From the NCBI GenBank assembly GCA_017302435.1, contig JAFLDL010000001.1, forward strand, positions 1 through 64,000: a DNA stretch of 64,000 nucleotides, read 5' to 3'. Positions 18,091 through 27,000 of this stretch are shown here, in pieces (within the stretch, counting starts at the first letter, position 1; each line of letters begins with the position of its first letter). Below the pieces are notes generated by a model. It ran no database searches, was not told where the DNA came from, and was given only the letters and a program-made list of their open reading frames with translations. The position numbers and the translations under genes are program-made. The DNA is from Candidatus Accumulibacter necessarius (lineage in GTDB: Bacteria > Pseudomonadota > Gammaproteobacteria > Burkholderiales > Rhodocyclaceae).

Positions 18091-19289
18091 CCTTTGACGA
18101 GGCGCTGTCTCGCCTGCTGGATGGCGCGCAAACAGTTTCGGAAGTACGCTCGCTGCCGACCCTGGCTGCCGCCGGGCGCGTGCTGGCACGCGCGCAGGCG
18201 GCGGCGGTCGATGCCCCGCCACTCGACAACTCGGCCATGGACGGCTATGCGCTCGCGGTTGCGGATGTGCCGCAGTTGGCGAGCTGCCTGCCGGTTTCGC
18301 AGCGGATTGTGGCGGGCAGTGTCGGCACCAGGCTGCAGCCGGGCACCACTGCACGCATCTTCACCGGCGCGCCGATCCCGGCCGGCGCTGACGCGGTCGT
18401 GATGCAGGAACTCTGCCAACACGCTGCCGATTCCGTGTTGATCAATCATCTGCCGCGAGTCGGTGAGCACATTCGCCGCGCCGGTAGTGACATTGCTGCG
18501 GGGAGCGAGATTCTTTCGGTTGGGCTGCGGCTGCGGCCCCAGGACACGGCGCAGGCAGGCTCGGTGGGAATTGCCGATCTGCCGGTTTTTCGGCGTTTAC
18601 GTGTCGCCGTATTGTTCACCGGTGACGAATTGCGGATGCCTGGCGAGGCGCTGCCGCCGGGGGCGATCTACAACGCGAACCGCTTTCTGCTCTGCCCCTT
18701 GCTCGAGCGGCTCGGTTGCGTGGTGCGTGACCTCGGCCAGGTCGCCGATGATCTGGCTGCGACGCGTCGGGCGCTGCGTGAAGCGGCTCACGACAACGAC
18801 CTGGTGCTCTCTTCGGGTGGCGTTTCCGTCGGCGAGGAAGACCACGTCAAGGCGGCTGTCGAACTCGAGGGTCGCCTGGAGATGTGGAAGATCGCCATCA
18901 AGCCCGGCAAACCGCTGGCTTTTGGCCACCTCACCTCGCCCGGGCGCGAAGTGCCGCTGATCGGTTTGCCGGGGAACCCGGTCTCATGTCTTGTCACTTT
19001 CCTGATGCTGGTGCGACCCTTGTTGTTGAAGATGCAGGGTGTGCGCGAGGTCAGTCCCCCCGCTTATCTGCTGCGCGCCGATTTTGACTGGTTGCGGCCT
19101 GACGCTCGGCGCGAGTTCCTGCGTGCCAGAAGCAATGGCGACGGCGGTGTGGACCTCTTTCCCAACCAGGCATCGGGCGTCCTGAGCTCGGCGGTGTGGG
19201 CTGACGGGCTGGTCGATAACCCGCCGCAGCAAGTGATCCATCGTGGGGACAGGGTGCGTTTCCTGCCGTTTTCGGCTTTGTTGAACTAA
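18084..19289 (+). CDS. moeA: Molybdopterin molybdenumtransferase MoeA
   Basis: A 401-residue MoeA, which inserts molybdate into adenylated molybdopterin. Characteristic blocks are PPLDNSAMDGYA near residue 45, RIFTGAPIPAGAD near 91, LSSGGVSVGEEDH near 243 and LIGLPGNPVSCLVTF near 292. The length equals that of well-known MoeA proteins. The ATG at 18084 follows GGGAGAAAG and lies inside the last codons of mobB (7-base overlap). The next gene, moaD, starts 13 bp after the stop, so the operon continues. Confidence 0.96.
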   Translation: MLTFDEALSRLLDGAQTVSEVRSLPTLAAAGRVLARAQAAAVDAPPLDNSAMDGYALAVADVPQLASCLPVSQRIVAGSVGTRLQPGTTARIFTGAPIPAGADAVVMQELCQHAADSVLINHLPRVGEHIRRAGSDIAAGSEILSVGLRLRPQDTAQAGSVGIADLPVFRRLRVAVLFTGDELRMPGEALPPGAIYNANRFLLCPLLERLGCVVRDLGQVADDLAATRRALREAAHDNDLVLSSGGVSVGEEDHVKAAVELEGRLEMWKIAIKPGKPLAFGHLTSPGREVPLIGLPGNPVSCLVTFLMLVRPLLLKMQGVREVSPPAYLLRADFDWLRPDARREFLRARSNGDGGVDLFPNQASGVLSSAVWADGLVDNPPQQVIHRGDRVRFLPFSALLN

Positions 19290-19302
19290 CGCGGGCGAGC
19301 CG

Positions 19303-19557
19303 ATGGTGCTGAAGATTCTCTACTTTGCCAGTCTGCGAGAGACGCTCGGGCAGGGCAGCGAGCAACTGGATCTGCCGCCCGGGGTGACGGATGTCGCCAG
19401 CCTGCGGTGTTTTCTGGCAGCGCGTGGTGACCAGTGGCAGGCTCTGGCCACGGTCAGGAACCTGCGCTGCGCGGTCAATCAGGAAATGGTTCGCTTTGAT
19501 TCGCCGATCAGGGCTGGTGACGAAGTGGCGTTCTTTCCACCAGTGACTGGAGGCTGA
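19303..19557 (+). CDS. moaD: Molybdopterin synthase sulfur-carrier subunit MoaD
   Basis: An 84-residue ubiquitin-fold protein ending in the required Gly-Gly (FFPPVTGG), whose C-terminus is adenylated and thiocarboxylated to supply sulfur to molybdopterin synthase. It begins LKILYFASLRE, as in the family. It lies between moeA (13 bp upstream) and moaE (4 bp downstream). Its final codons carry GGAGG, which serves as the ribosome site of moaE. Confidence 0.95.
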   Translation: MVLKILYFASLRETLGQGSEQLDLPPGVTDVASLRCFLAARGDQWQALATVRNLRCAVNQEMVRFDSPIRAGDEVAFFPPVTGG

Positions 19558-19561
19558 GAAG

Positions 19562-20011
19562 GTGGTCCGCGTTCAGGCGGCTGATTTTGATCCGGGCGCC
19601 GAATTGGCCGCGCTGCGTCTGGGCAAGCCACAGATCGGCGCACTGGCGTCATTTGTTGGTCTGGTGCGCGACTTGAACGACGGCGCCGGGGTGTCGGAAC
19701 TGACGCTTGAGCACTACCCCGGGATGACCGAGAAGGCGCTCGAGGAAATTATCGCCGAGGCGAGGCGTCGCTGGACCCTCATCGATGTGCTGTTGATCCA
19801 CCGCGTCGGCCGTCTGCTGCCGACCGACCAGATCGTTCTGGTCGCTGTTGCCAGCGCGCACCGTGGCGAAGCCTTTGCCGCCTGCGAGTTCATCATGGAC
19901 TACCTGAAAACCCGTGCCCCTTTCTGGAAGCGCGAAGTCACCGCAGCGGGCGCGCGCTGGGTGGAGGCGCGTCTGGCCGACGAGCAGGCAGCCGAGCGTT
20001 GGCGCGATTGA
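19562..20011 (+). CDS. moaE: Molybdopterin synthase catalytic subunit MoaE
   Basis: A 149-residue catalytic subunit that converts precursor Z (cPMP) to molybdopterin with MoaD. Family blocks include SFVGLVRD near residue 30, LEHYPGMTEKALEE near 50, IHRVGRLLPTDQIV near 80, SAHRGEAFAACEFIMDYLK near 100 and the active-site Lys in APFWKRE near 121. It starts with GTG 19562, 8 bases after GGAGG (19549-19553), and ends the cofactor block. About 270 bp of non-coding DNA separate it from clpB. Confidence 0.95.
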   Translation: MVRVQAADFDPGAELAALRLGKPQIGALASFVGLVRDLNDGAGVSELTLEHYPGMTEKALEEIIAEARRRWTLIDVLLIHRVGRLLPTDQIVLVAVASAHRGEAFAACEFIMDYLKTRAPFWKREVTAAGARWVEARLADEQAAERWRD

Positions 20012-20216
20012 CGCCGCCCGGATCGATCAAAACTCCTGTTTGCCGCCTGTCCCGGCTGCGGCCCTGATCACCGCTGTGGCGCCGGGCATCAGCCGGAGTG
20101 GCAAGAGGATCGACTATCTTCTCATTGCCTGGCAGCACGCGGCACGAGATGCCGGGATGAGGTGTGCCATCGGTTGTCACGTTTCGTCGTGAGACCGGAA
20201 ACGATCCGGTCCGATC

Positions 20217-20245
20217 GTTGAATTTCCGCCGGTCGTCCCCATGAT
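20217..20245 (+). promoter_or_regulatory. Heat-shock (sigma-32-type) promoter of clpB
   Basis: GTTGAAT at 20217-20223 and CCCCATGAT at 20237-20245 are separated by 13 bp. This matches the sigma-32 pattern CTTGAAA - 13 to 14 bp - CCCCATNT with one mismatch in each box. It lies about 40 bp upstream of the clpB ATG, whose ribosome site GAGGA is at 20271-20275. Heat-shock control of clpB is well established in Gram-negative bacteria, so the motif and the gene support each other. Confidence 0.85.
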
Positions 20246-20281
20246 AGGCAACATCGAAGCAACTCTTGCCGAGGATAAGCC

Positions 20282-22861
20282 ATGCGTTTGGACAAACTGA
20301 CCACCAAGTTCCAGCAGGCTCTGGCCGATGCCCAGAGCCTGGCCGTCGGGCACGACAACCAGATCATCGAACCGCCGCACTTGCTGCTGGCCTTGTTGCA
20401 GCAGGAAGACGGGTCGACCGCATCGCTTCTGGCCCGCGCCGGCGTCAATGTGCAGGCGCTCAAGACGGCGCTTGTCCAGGCGGTCGGCCGTCTGCCGAAG
20501 GTGCAAGGACACGGGGGCGAGGTGCAGGTCGGCCGCGATCTGACCAACCTGCTGAACGTCGCCGACAAGGAAGCCCAGAAACGGGGTGACCAGTTCATCG
20601 CCTCGGAGATGTTCCTGCTTGCCCTCTGCGATGACAAGGGCGAGTGCGGTCGCCTGGCCAAACAGCATGGGCTCGTCAAGCAATCGCTCGAGCAGGCGGT
20701 AGCTTCGGTGCGCGGTGGTCAGGCGGTTGATAGTCAGGAGGCCGAGGGGCAGCGCCAGTCCCTGAGCAAGTACTGCATCGACCTCACCGAGCGCGCGCGC
20801 CTCGGCAAGCTCGATCCGGTGATCGGTCGCGACGACGAGATCCGGCGCGCGATCCAGATCCTGCAGCGGCGCACCAAGAACAACCCGGTGCTGATCGGCG
20901 AACCCGGCGTCGGCAAGACGGCGATCGTCGAAGGGCTGGCGCAGCGCATCGTCAATGGCGAAGTTCCGGAGACGCTCAAGGGCAAGAAGGTGCTGAGCCT
21001 CGACATGGCGGCGCTGCTCGCCGGCGCCAAGTATCGCGGCGAATTCGAGGAGCGTCTGAAGGCGGTGCTGAAGGAGATTGCCCAGGAAGAAGGACGGATC
21101 ATCGTCTTCATCGACGAGTTGCATACCATGGTCGGGGCCGGCAAGGCCGAGGGCGCGATCGACGCCGGCAACATGCTCAAGCCGGCGCTCGCGCGCGGTG
21201 ATCTGCACTGTGTCGGTGCAACGACGCTCGACGAGTACCGCAAGTACATCGAGAAGGATGCCGCGCTCGAGCGTCGCTTCCAGAAAGTACTGATCGACGA
21301 GCCGACGGTCGAATCGACCATCGCCATTCTCCGTGGGCTGCGCGAAAAATACGAGCTGCATCACGGTGTCGATATCACCGACCCGGCGATCGTTGCCGCC
21401 GCCGAGCTGTCGCATCGCTACATTACCGACCGCTTCCTGCCGGACAAGGCCATCGACCTGATCGACGAAGCCGCGGCAAGGATCAAGATGGAGATCGACT
21501 CCAAGCCGGAGGTGATGGACAAGCTCGACCGCCGCATGATCCAGCTCAAAATCGAGCGCGAGGCGGTGCGCAAGGAACGCGATGAAGCGTCGAAGAAGCG
21601 CATGCACCTGATCGAGGAGGAACTGGTCAAGCTGGAGCGCGAGTACAACGACCTCGAGGAAATCTGGAAGGCCGAAAAATCTCAGGTGCAGGGCAGTGCA
21701 CAGATCAAGGAAGAGATCGACAAGCTGAAGCTTGAGCTGGCACATCTGCAGCGGGAAAACAAATGGGACAAGGTGGCCGAAATCCAGTACGGCAAGCTGC
21801 CGCAGCTCGAGGCGCAGCTGACGGTGGCCGAGAAGTCGGGCGATGGCCGCCAGCACAACAAGCTGTTGCGCACCGAAGTCGGCACCGAGGAGATCGCCGA
21901 GGTCGTTTCGCGCGCCACCGGCATCCCGGTGTCGAAGATGATGCAGGGCGAACGCGAGAAGCTGCTGCTGATGGAAGAGCGGATGCATCAGCGCGTCGTC
22001 GGGCAGGATGAGGCGGTACGCCTTGTGGCCAATGCCATTCGCCGTTCGCGCGCGGGCCTTGCCGATCCCAACCGGCCTTACGGTTCGTTCCTCTTCCTGG
22101 GCCCGACAGGCGTTGGCAAGACCGAGCTGTGCAAGGCGCTGGCCGGCTTTCTCTTCGATTCCGACGAGCACCTGATCCGCGTCGACATGAGCGAGTTCAT
22201 GGAGAAGCACTCGGTGTCACGTCTGATAGGCGCGCCTCCGGGTTATGTCGGCTACGAGGAGGGTGGCTACCTGACCGAGGCGGTCAGGCGCAAGCCGTAT
22301 TCGGTGATCCTGCTCGACGAGGTCGAGAAGGCCCACCCGGATGTCTTCAACGTGTTGCTGCAGGTCCTCGACGATGGCCGCATGACGGATGGCCACGGTC
22401 GGACGGTGGATTTCAAGAACACGGTGGTGGTCATGACCTCCAACCTGGGCAGCCAGATGATTCAGCAGATGGCTGGCGACGATTACCAATTGATCAAGCT
22501 GGCCGTGATGGGCGAGGTGAAGACCTACTTCCGGCCGGAGTTCATCAACCGGATCGACGAGGTGGTCGTTTTCCATGCGCTCGACGAGCAGCACATCCGG
22601 TCGATCGCCAGGATTCAGCTCGGTTACCTCGAGAAGCGCCTGGCGCAGCTTGAGCTGAAGCTGGAAGTGGCCGACAGCGCGATCTCGGAGGTTGCGACGG
22701 CCGGTTTTGATCCGGTTTACGGCGCGCGCCCGCTGAAGCGTGCGATTCAGTCACAACTTGAGGATCCTTTGGCCAAGGCCATTCTCGAGGGCCGCTTCGT
22801 TGCCGGTGATACCATCCGCGTGGCTTGCGAGGGCGGCATCATGCGTTTTGACAAGGCCTAG
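20282..22861 (+). CDS. clpB: ATP-dependent disaggregating chaperone ClpB
   Basis: An 859-residue AAA+ ring ATPase that, with DnaK, extracts proteins from aggregates in the cytoplasm. The Clp N-domain repeats lie at 1-150. The first AAA module has Walker A GEPGVGKT near 206. A coiled-coil middle domain lies at about 400-530 and marks ClpB rather than ClpA or ClpC. The second AAA module has Walker [10 protein letters not shown] near 607, and the C-terminal D2-small domain follows. The length is typical. ATG 20282 has a good GAGGA site. It is preceded by a clear sigma-32-type promoter and followed 13 bp later by a DUF3567 gene. Confidence 0.98.
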   Translation: MRLDKLTTKFQQALADAQSLAVGHDNQIIEPPHLLLALLQQEDGSTASLLARAGVNVQALKTALVQAVGRLPKVQGHGGEVQVGRDLTNLLNVADKEAQKRGDQFIASEMFLLALCDDKGECGRLAKQHGLVKQSLEQAVASVRGGQAVDSQEAEGQRQSLSKYCIDLTERARLGKLDPVIGRDDEIRRAIQILQRRTKNNPVLIGEPGVGKTAIVEGLAQRIVNGEVPETLKGKKVLSLDMAALLAGAKYRGEFEERLKAVLKEIAQEEGRIIVFIDELHTMVGAGKAEGAIDAGNMLKPALARGDLHCVGATTLDEYRKYIEKDAALERRFQKVLIDEPTVESTIAILRGLREKYELHHGVDITDPAIVAAAELSHRYITDRFLPDKAIDLIDEAAARIKMEIDSKPEVMDKLDRRMIQLKIEREAVRKERDEASKKRMHLIEEELVKLEREYNDLEEIWKAEKSQVQGSAQIKEEIDKLKLELAHLQRENKWDKVAEIQYGKLPQLEAQLTVAEKSGDGRQHNKLLRTEVGTEEIAEVVSRATGIPVSKMMQGEREKLLLMEERMHQRVVGQDEAVRLVANAIRRSRAGLADPNRPYGSFLFLGPTGVGKTELCKALAGFLFDSDEHLIRVDMSEFMEKHSVSRLIGAPPGYVGYEEGGYLTEAVRRKPYSVILLDEVEKAHPDVFNVLLQVLDDGRMTDGHGRTVDFKNTVVVMTSNLGSQMIQQMAGDDYQLIKLAVMGEVKTYFRPEFINRIDEVVVFHALDEQHIRSIARIQLGYLEKRLAQLELKLEVADSAISEVATAGFDPVYGARPLKRAIQSQLEDPLAKAILEGRFVAGDTIRVACEGGIMRFDKA

Positions 22862-22874
22862 AGCAGCGCTTGCG

Positions 22875-23108
22875 ATGAACATCGTCTATAACAGTCAGCA
22901 CTACGCGATTCTCGCTTATCCGGTACGGCAGGGCTTCGAGCTGGTCGACAAGGCGGCCAGCCGCAGCCTCTTCGTTCAGGGATCGGTAGCCAGGGACCTG
23001 CGCAGGGCGATCGACGAGATTCCCGACAACGAGCGCGACGAGGAGGCGATCGATGCGCTGCTCGACGAATACTGCGCCGGCGCCGCACGCCCCATCATGC
23101 TGCACTGA
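22875..23108 (+). CDS. DUF3567 family protein
   Basis: A 77-residue protein beginning MNIVYNSQHYAIL and ending PIMLH, matching the betaproteobacterial DUF3567 family in length and end blocks (YNSxxY, GFELVDK, PVxLH). Its function is unknown. I chose ATG 22875, 13 bp after clpB; longer in-frame versions would overlap clpB and lose the family start. It may be read through from clpB. Convergent with the PEP-CTERM gene, leaving about 118 bp between them. Confidence 0.8.
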   Translation: MNIVYNSQHYAILAYPVRQGFELVDKAASRSLFVQGSVARDLRRAIDEIPDNERDEEAIDALLDEYCAGAARPIMLH

Positions 23109-23226
23109 GGCATTGGGGCGTCGTCTGCTGCGCGCAGGCAACATCCGTCGAGCAGCGCATGATCGGCACCGGTTTGGTGCCTCGGCGGATATTCTTACCG
23201 CTTGACACCTTCCTACGGAAACTCGA

Positions 23227-23973
23227 TCAGGCCGCCCGCGGCACTGCGGTCACGCTCCTGCGGCCTGGCAGGCGAAGGTTCAACCCCGCCAAACCGGTCA
23301 ACATCAGGACCAACGACCCTGGCAGCGGTATCGGCGTTCCTGGATTGCCGTTCACCGCAAACGCCAGGTTGCCGGTCAGGTCACTCGACCATGCATCCCC
23401 ATCGACGGTTCGATAGAAGTTCTCGTCGGTTGGATTGCTCAGCAGCCAGTACCACCCGGCGCCGGGATCGCCGACATCGAACTGGTTGACCACCGATAGA
23501 TACCAGTTCTTCGTACCGGCCAAGGTGAAAGGTGTCAGCGAGAGGTCGAAGCGATAAACCGGCGAACCGGTCTGGTCGATCAGCGCGGTCGACGAGCGTA
23601 TCGGTTGTTGCGAGACCGTCTCGGTGGGAGCGGCCTCTGGCGCACCGGTCCCGTCGTCGGCGAAGATCCGCACGCTGAACGCGTCTGCCGCTAAAGTCGT
23701 CGGATCCTGCGAATACGAACCCCACCACGTCAAGTCGGTGACTACCGTTGTCGCCGATAGCCGGAAACCGTCGGCGCTTTGTTCGGCGGAAATGCTGGGG
23801 AAGGCATCGTTCTTGGTCACTGGTGACTGCTCGAACACCACCTCGGCCGACGCCGCGCCGACAAGTGACGCGGCAAGCGCCAGCGGAAGGAGCGTACGAG
23901 CGATAGCTGCCCGACAGCCGAGAGTACACGCGTTTAGCGATGCCCCGTTTGACGTCATGTCATTTCTTTTCAT
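23227..23973 (-). CDS. Exported PEP-CTERM sorting-domain protein
   Basis: A 248-residue protein with an N-terminal signal peptide (hydrophobic core TLLPLALAASLVGAASA, cleavage likely near residue 43) and a C-terminal PEP-CTERM-like tail. The tail reads PLPGSLVLMLTGLAGL, then a basic end containing LPGRR. Such tails are recognised by the EpsH/exosortase system in exopolysaccharide-producing bacteria. The middle is beta-rich with no known enzyme motif. The start ATG 23973 has GAGGAGG 6 bases upstream. It lies 43 bp downstream of the giant RTX gene on the same strand and may share its transcript; an 8-A run (T-tract on the minus strand) lies between them. No exosortase gene is in the window. Confidence 0.8.
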   Translation of the reverse strand: MKRNDMTSNGASLNACTLGCRAAIARTLLPLALAASLVGAASAEVVFEQSPVTKNDAFPSISAEQSADGFRLSATTVVTDLTWWGSYSQDPTTLAADAFSVRIFADDGTGAPEAAPTETVSQQPIRSSTALIDQTGSPVYRFDLSLTPFTLAGTKNWYLSVVNQFDVGDPGAGWYWLLSNPTDENFYRTVDGDAWSSDLTGNLAFAVNGNPGTPIPLPGSLVLMLTGLAGLNLRLPGRRSVTAVPRAA

Positions 23974-24016
23974 TGCATTCCTCCTCAACACCTTTCGCAA
24001 AAAAAAGCCACGCTGC

Positions 24017-27000
24017 CTAGCCAGCCCAAAGGAGATCCACATAGCCAGTGGTGAACCCCACCGAGTCGATCAGGTACTCGCTGCCGTGCATGCCGCCGTT
24101 GGCAGAATAGGGATCCGATCCGAACCCGTTTCCGGCCTCGTTACCATACGCCCCATACACGAAATCCTCACCATTCTGCGCGCCAGCGGAGAAAACGGCC
24201 TGACTGAAACCTTCCTCGACCGACACCGAGAGTTGCTTCGATCCGTCCAGTGCGTCGGCGTAGAAGAAGATTTCTTTGACGAGTACTCCCGCGGCATCGA
24301 GCAGTTGCAGCCGACCGGCTTCGTTGAAGCCCGTGCCGTCGTCGTCGCGGGTGAAGCGGCTGAGCTGGAAGCTGATCTGGTTTGCCTCCTCGTCGAGCAC
24401 GAAGCGCAAGCCTTCGCTGCCGTCCAGCTCCTGCAGGACGGCGCTGGTCGCCAGCGTCTGGCCGCTGACCCCGAGATCGCCACCCGAGACATCGCCGCCA
24501 GCGAGTATGCCGCTACCGGAACTTGAGAAGAGGACGTTGCTGTACGACTCGTTCGCGTCGGCCAGGTTGGCCTTGTGCGCGATACTGACGCCTGCATGGC
24601 TCCAGCTTCTCTCCCATGCGCCAGCGTCGGAACGTGGTGGCCGCGCCGGTGCGTCGCCGATCTTGAATGAAGAGGTGTCGTCGTTGATGATCGTGGCGAC
24701 GGCGCTCGCCGTATCCACGGTGGCGTTCACCGGGTCGTGGAGCATGACCGTAAAGCCCTCGTGCGGCTCGATCTGCCCGTCGCCGGAAACATCGATCGTC
24801 AAACGCTGCTCGCTGCTTCCGGGGGCAAACACCACCAGGCCGCCGGGGAGCACGCCTCCGATGAAGTCGCTCGCGTCGGCCGCACCGGTCAGGCTGTAGG
24901 AAACGGTCGTCTCGCCGGACAAGTCGCCACTGCGCGTCAGCAGGAAGGAGAACGCCGTCGTGCCGCTGTTGCTTTCGGCCAGTCTTGCCTGCTCCGCGGC
25001 AATCGACACCGCCGGCAAAGCCAACACGTCGTCGTTCTCGATCGTAGCCGACGCCGACGCGATCGCCAGCGTGGCGTTGGTCGGATTGGTGAGATGGACT
25101 GCGAACTGCTCGTCGACTTCGACCGTGGTGTCGCCCCTTACAGCGATGGTGATCACCTGGTCAACTTCGCCGGCGCCGAAGGTCAATGTTCCCGAGGGCA
25201 GGGCGCCGCCAAAGTCGGCAGCGTCGACAGGCTGCATTCCGGCGCCGGCGACGGAGTAGTCAACGTTGGTGACGCCGCTGGTGTCGCCAGTGCGGGTAAC
25301 GGTGAAGCTGAAAGCGGTAGTGCCCGTATTGCCCTCCGCCTTGTTGGCACCCAACGTCGTTATGCCCAGCGTCGGCGGGGGTGGTGCATCGTCGTTCACG
25401 ATGGTGCCCTCGGCGGTTGCCGTGGCGATTGTGGCATTGCTGGGGTCGCTCAGCGTCACCGTGAAGCCCTCGTCCGGTTCCACGGCGGTGTCGCCGCTGA
25501 CGTCGACCGTTACAGTCTTGCTCGCCTCGTTGGCTGCGAAGCTGATCGTACCGCTCGGCAACGCGCCGCCGAAGTCGGTGGCACTGGCGGAATTGCTGCC
25601 ACTGCCGGTCACCACATAGGCCACGGTGGAGGTGCCAGTGAGATCGCCGGTGCGGGTGACAACAAAGCTGAAGGGGGTCGTGTCACCGTTGCCTTCGGGC
25701 CGGTGCGCGTCAATTGCCACAATCGCTAGGGCGGGAGCCGGCGGCACATCGTCATTGAGGATGCTTCCCGCAGCCGCTGCTGCACCGACAACGCCGTTGA
25801 TCGGATTGGCCAGCCACACCACAAAGCTTTCATCGAATTCGACGTCAGCATCAGGCGCGACGGTGATGCTGATGACTTTGTGCCTTTCATTGGGGAGAAA
25901 TGCCAGAGTGCCCGCAGGATAGCTTCCGCCAGCGAAATCGTCCGCACTTGCGGCGCGACCATACCCTAGGACAGCGTAGGAAACCAACGCCTCTGTCGCC
26001 AGGTTATCCGAGCGGATGACGGAAAATGTGAGTTCAACCGATCCGGCGTCGCCCTCGGCGGCGCTGGCAACTACCGGCTCGATGTCAAAGCGAGCCGGAA
26101 CATCGCCGTCGTCGTTCTCGATCGTCACTCGGGCGCTGGATGCAGCCAGGAGCACGCGACCGCGGTCCTCGGAGGAGACTGACAGACGCACGGCAAACCC
26201 CTCGCTGTATTCCGCGAGGATATCGCCGCTCAAGATAATCTCGATCGGCTTCGCCCCTTCGCCATCGGCAAACTCCAAGACGCCCGTCGGCCAGGTTCCA
26301 CCGAAGTCATCGGCATCAGCCGGATGCGTGCCGAACGGAACAACCTCATAGACCACAGGCAGCGCACCCGTCGTGTCGCCGCTCCGGAAAACGTCGAAGC
26401 GGATGTGATTGCCCCCGGTATCGCCCTCCCATTGCACACCCTCTGGGCCAAGAATCGAAAGGCTGGGCAGCGGCGCCGGCACGTCCACTACTTGCGCTAC
26501 CTGTGTCACCGGTACCGGGATCGCGGCACTCCGAAGATATGACATGTCGCCGGTCAGGGCCAGATCGAGAATCGCAGCCGCACGCGCGGTCGGATCGGCA
26601 ATGCCTGCTTCATCGACCAAGGCAGTAGCGCGGGCAACGATCGCTGGTGGAAGCATGTCCAGCGTCACCGCTTGCCTCGGGAAGCTGTGGTCCGTGAAGG
26701 TTGCGCTGCTCTCTCCCGGGCCGTAGTCGAACAACGATGTCGCCATCGTCACCCGCCACGAATCCGCAAACCGACCATAGAGATCGCCGAAGGCCACCGG
26801 TTGACTCAGCACCGATCCATCAGGCAAGACGAGATCATCGGCCGGAGCACCATTGAAGTTACCCAGCAAGCCCTGCAGATTGCCGCTGAACGCTGCGCCG
26901 ACAGTGAGAGTCAGGTCGAGCCGGTCGGGGAACGATTGAACGTGCATCCCCGCCCCGTCGGGGTCGATGACCGTGTAGGCGTCACCATCGAAAGTGACGG

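Noticed and set aside
20177-22210. A 677-codon minus-strand open frame across clpB and its promoter
   Set aside because: It is antisense to clpB throughout; its composition is that of a mirror frame.
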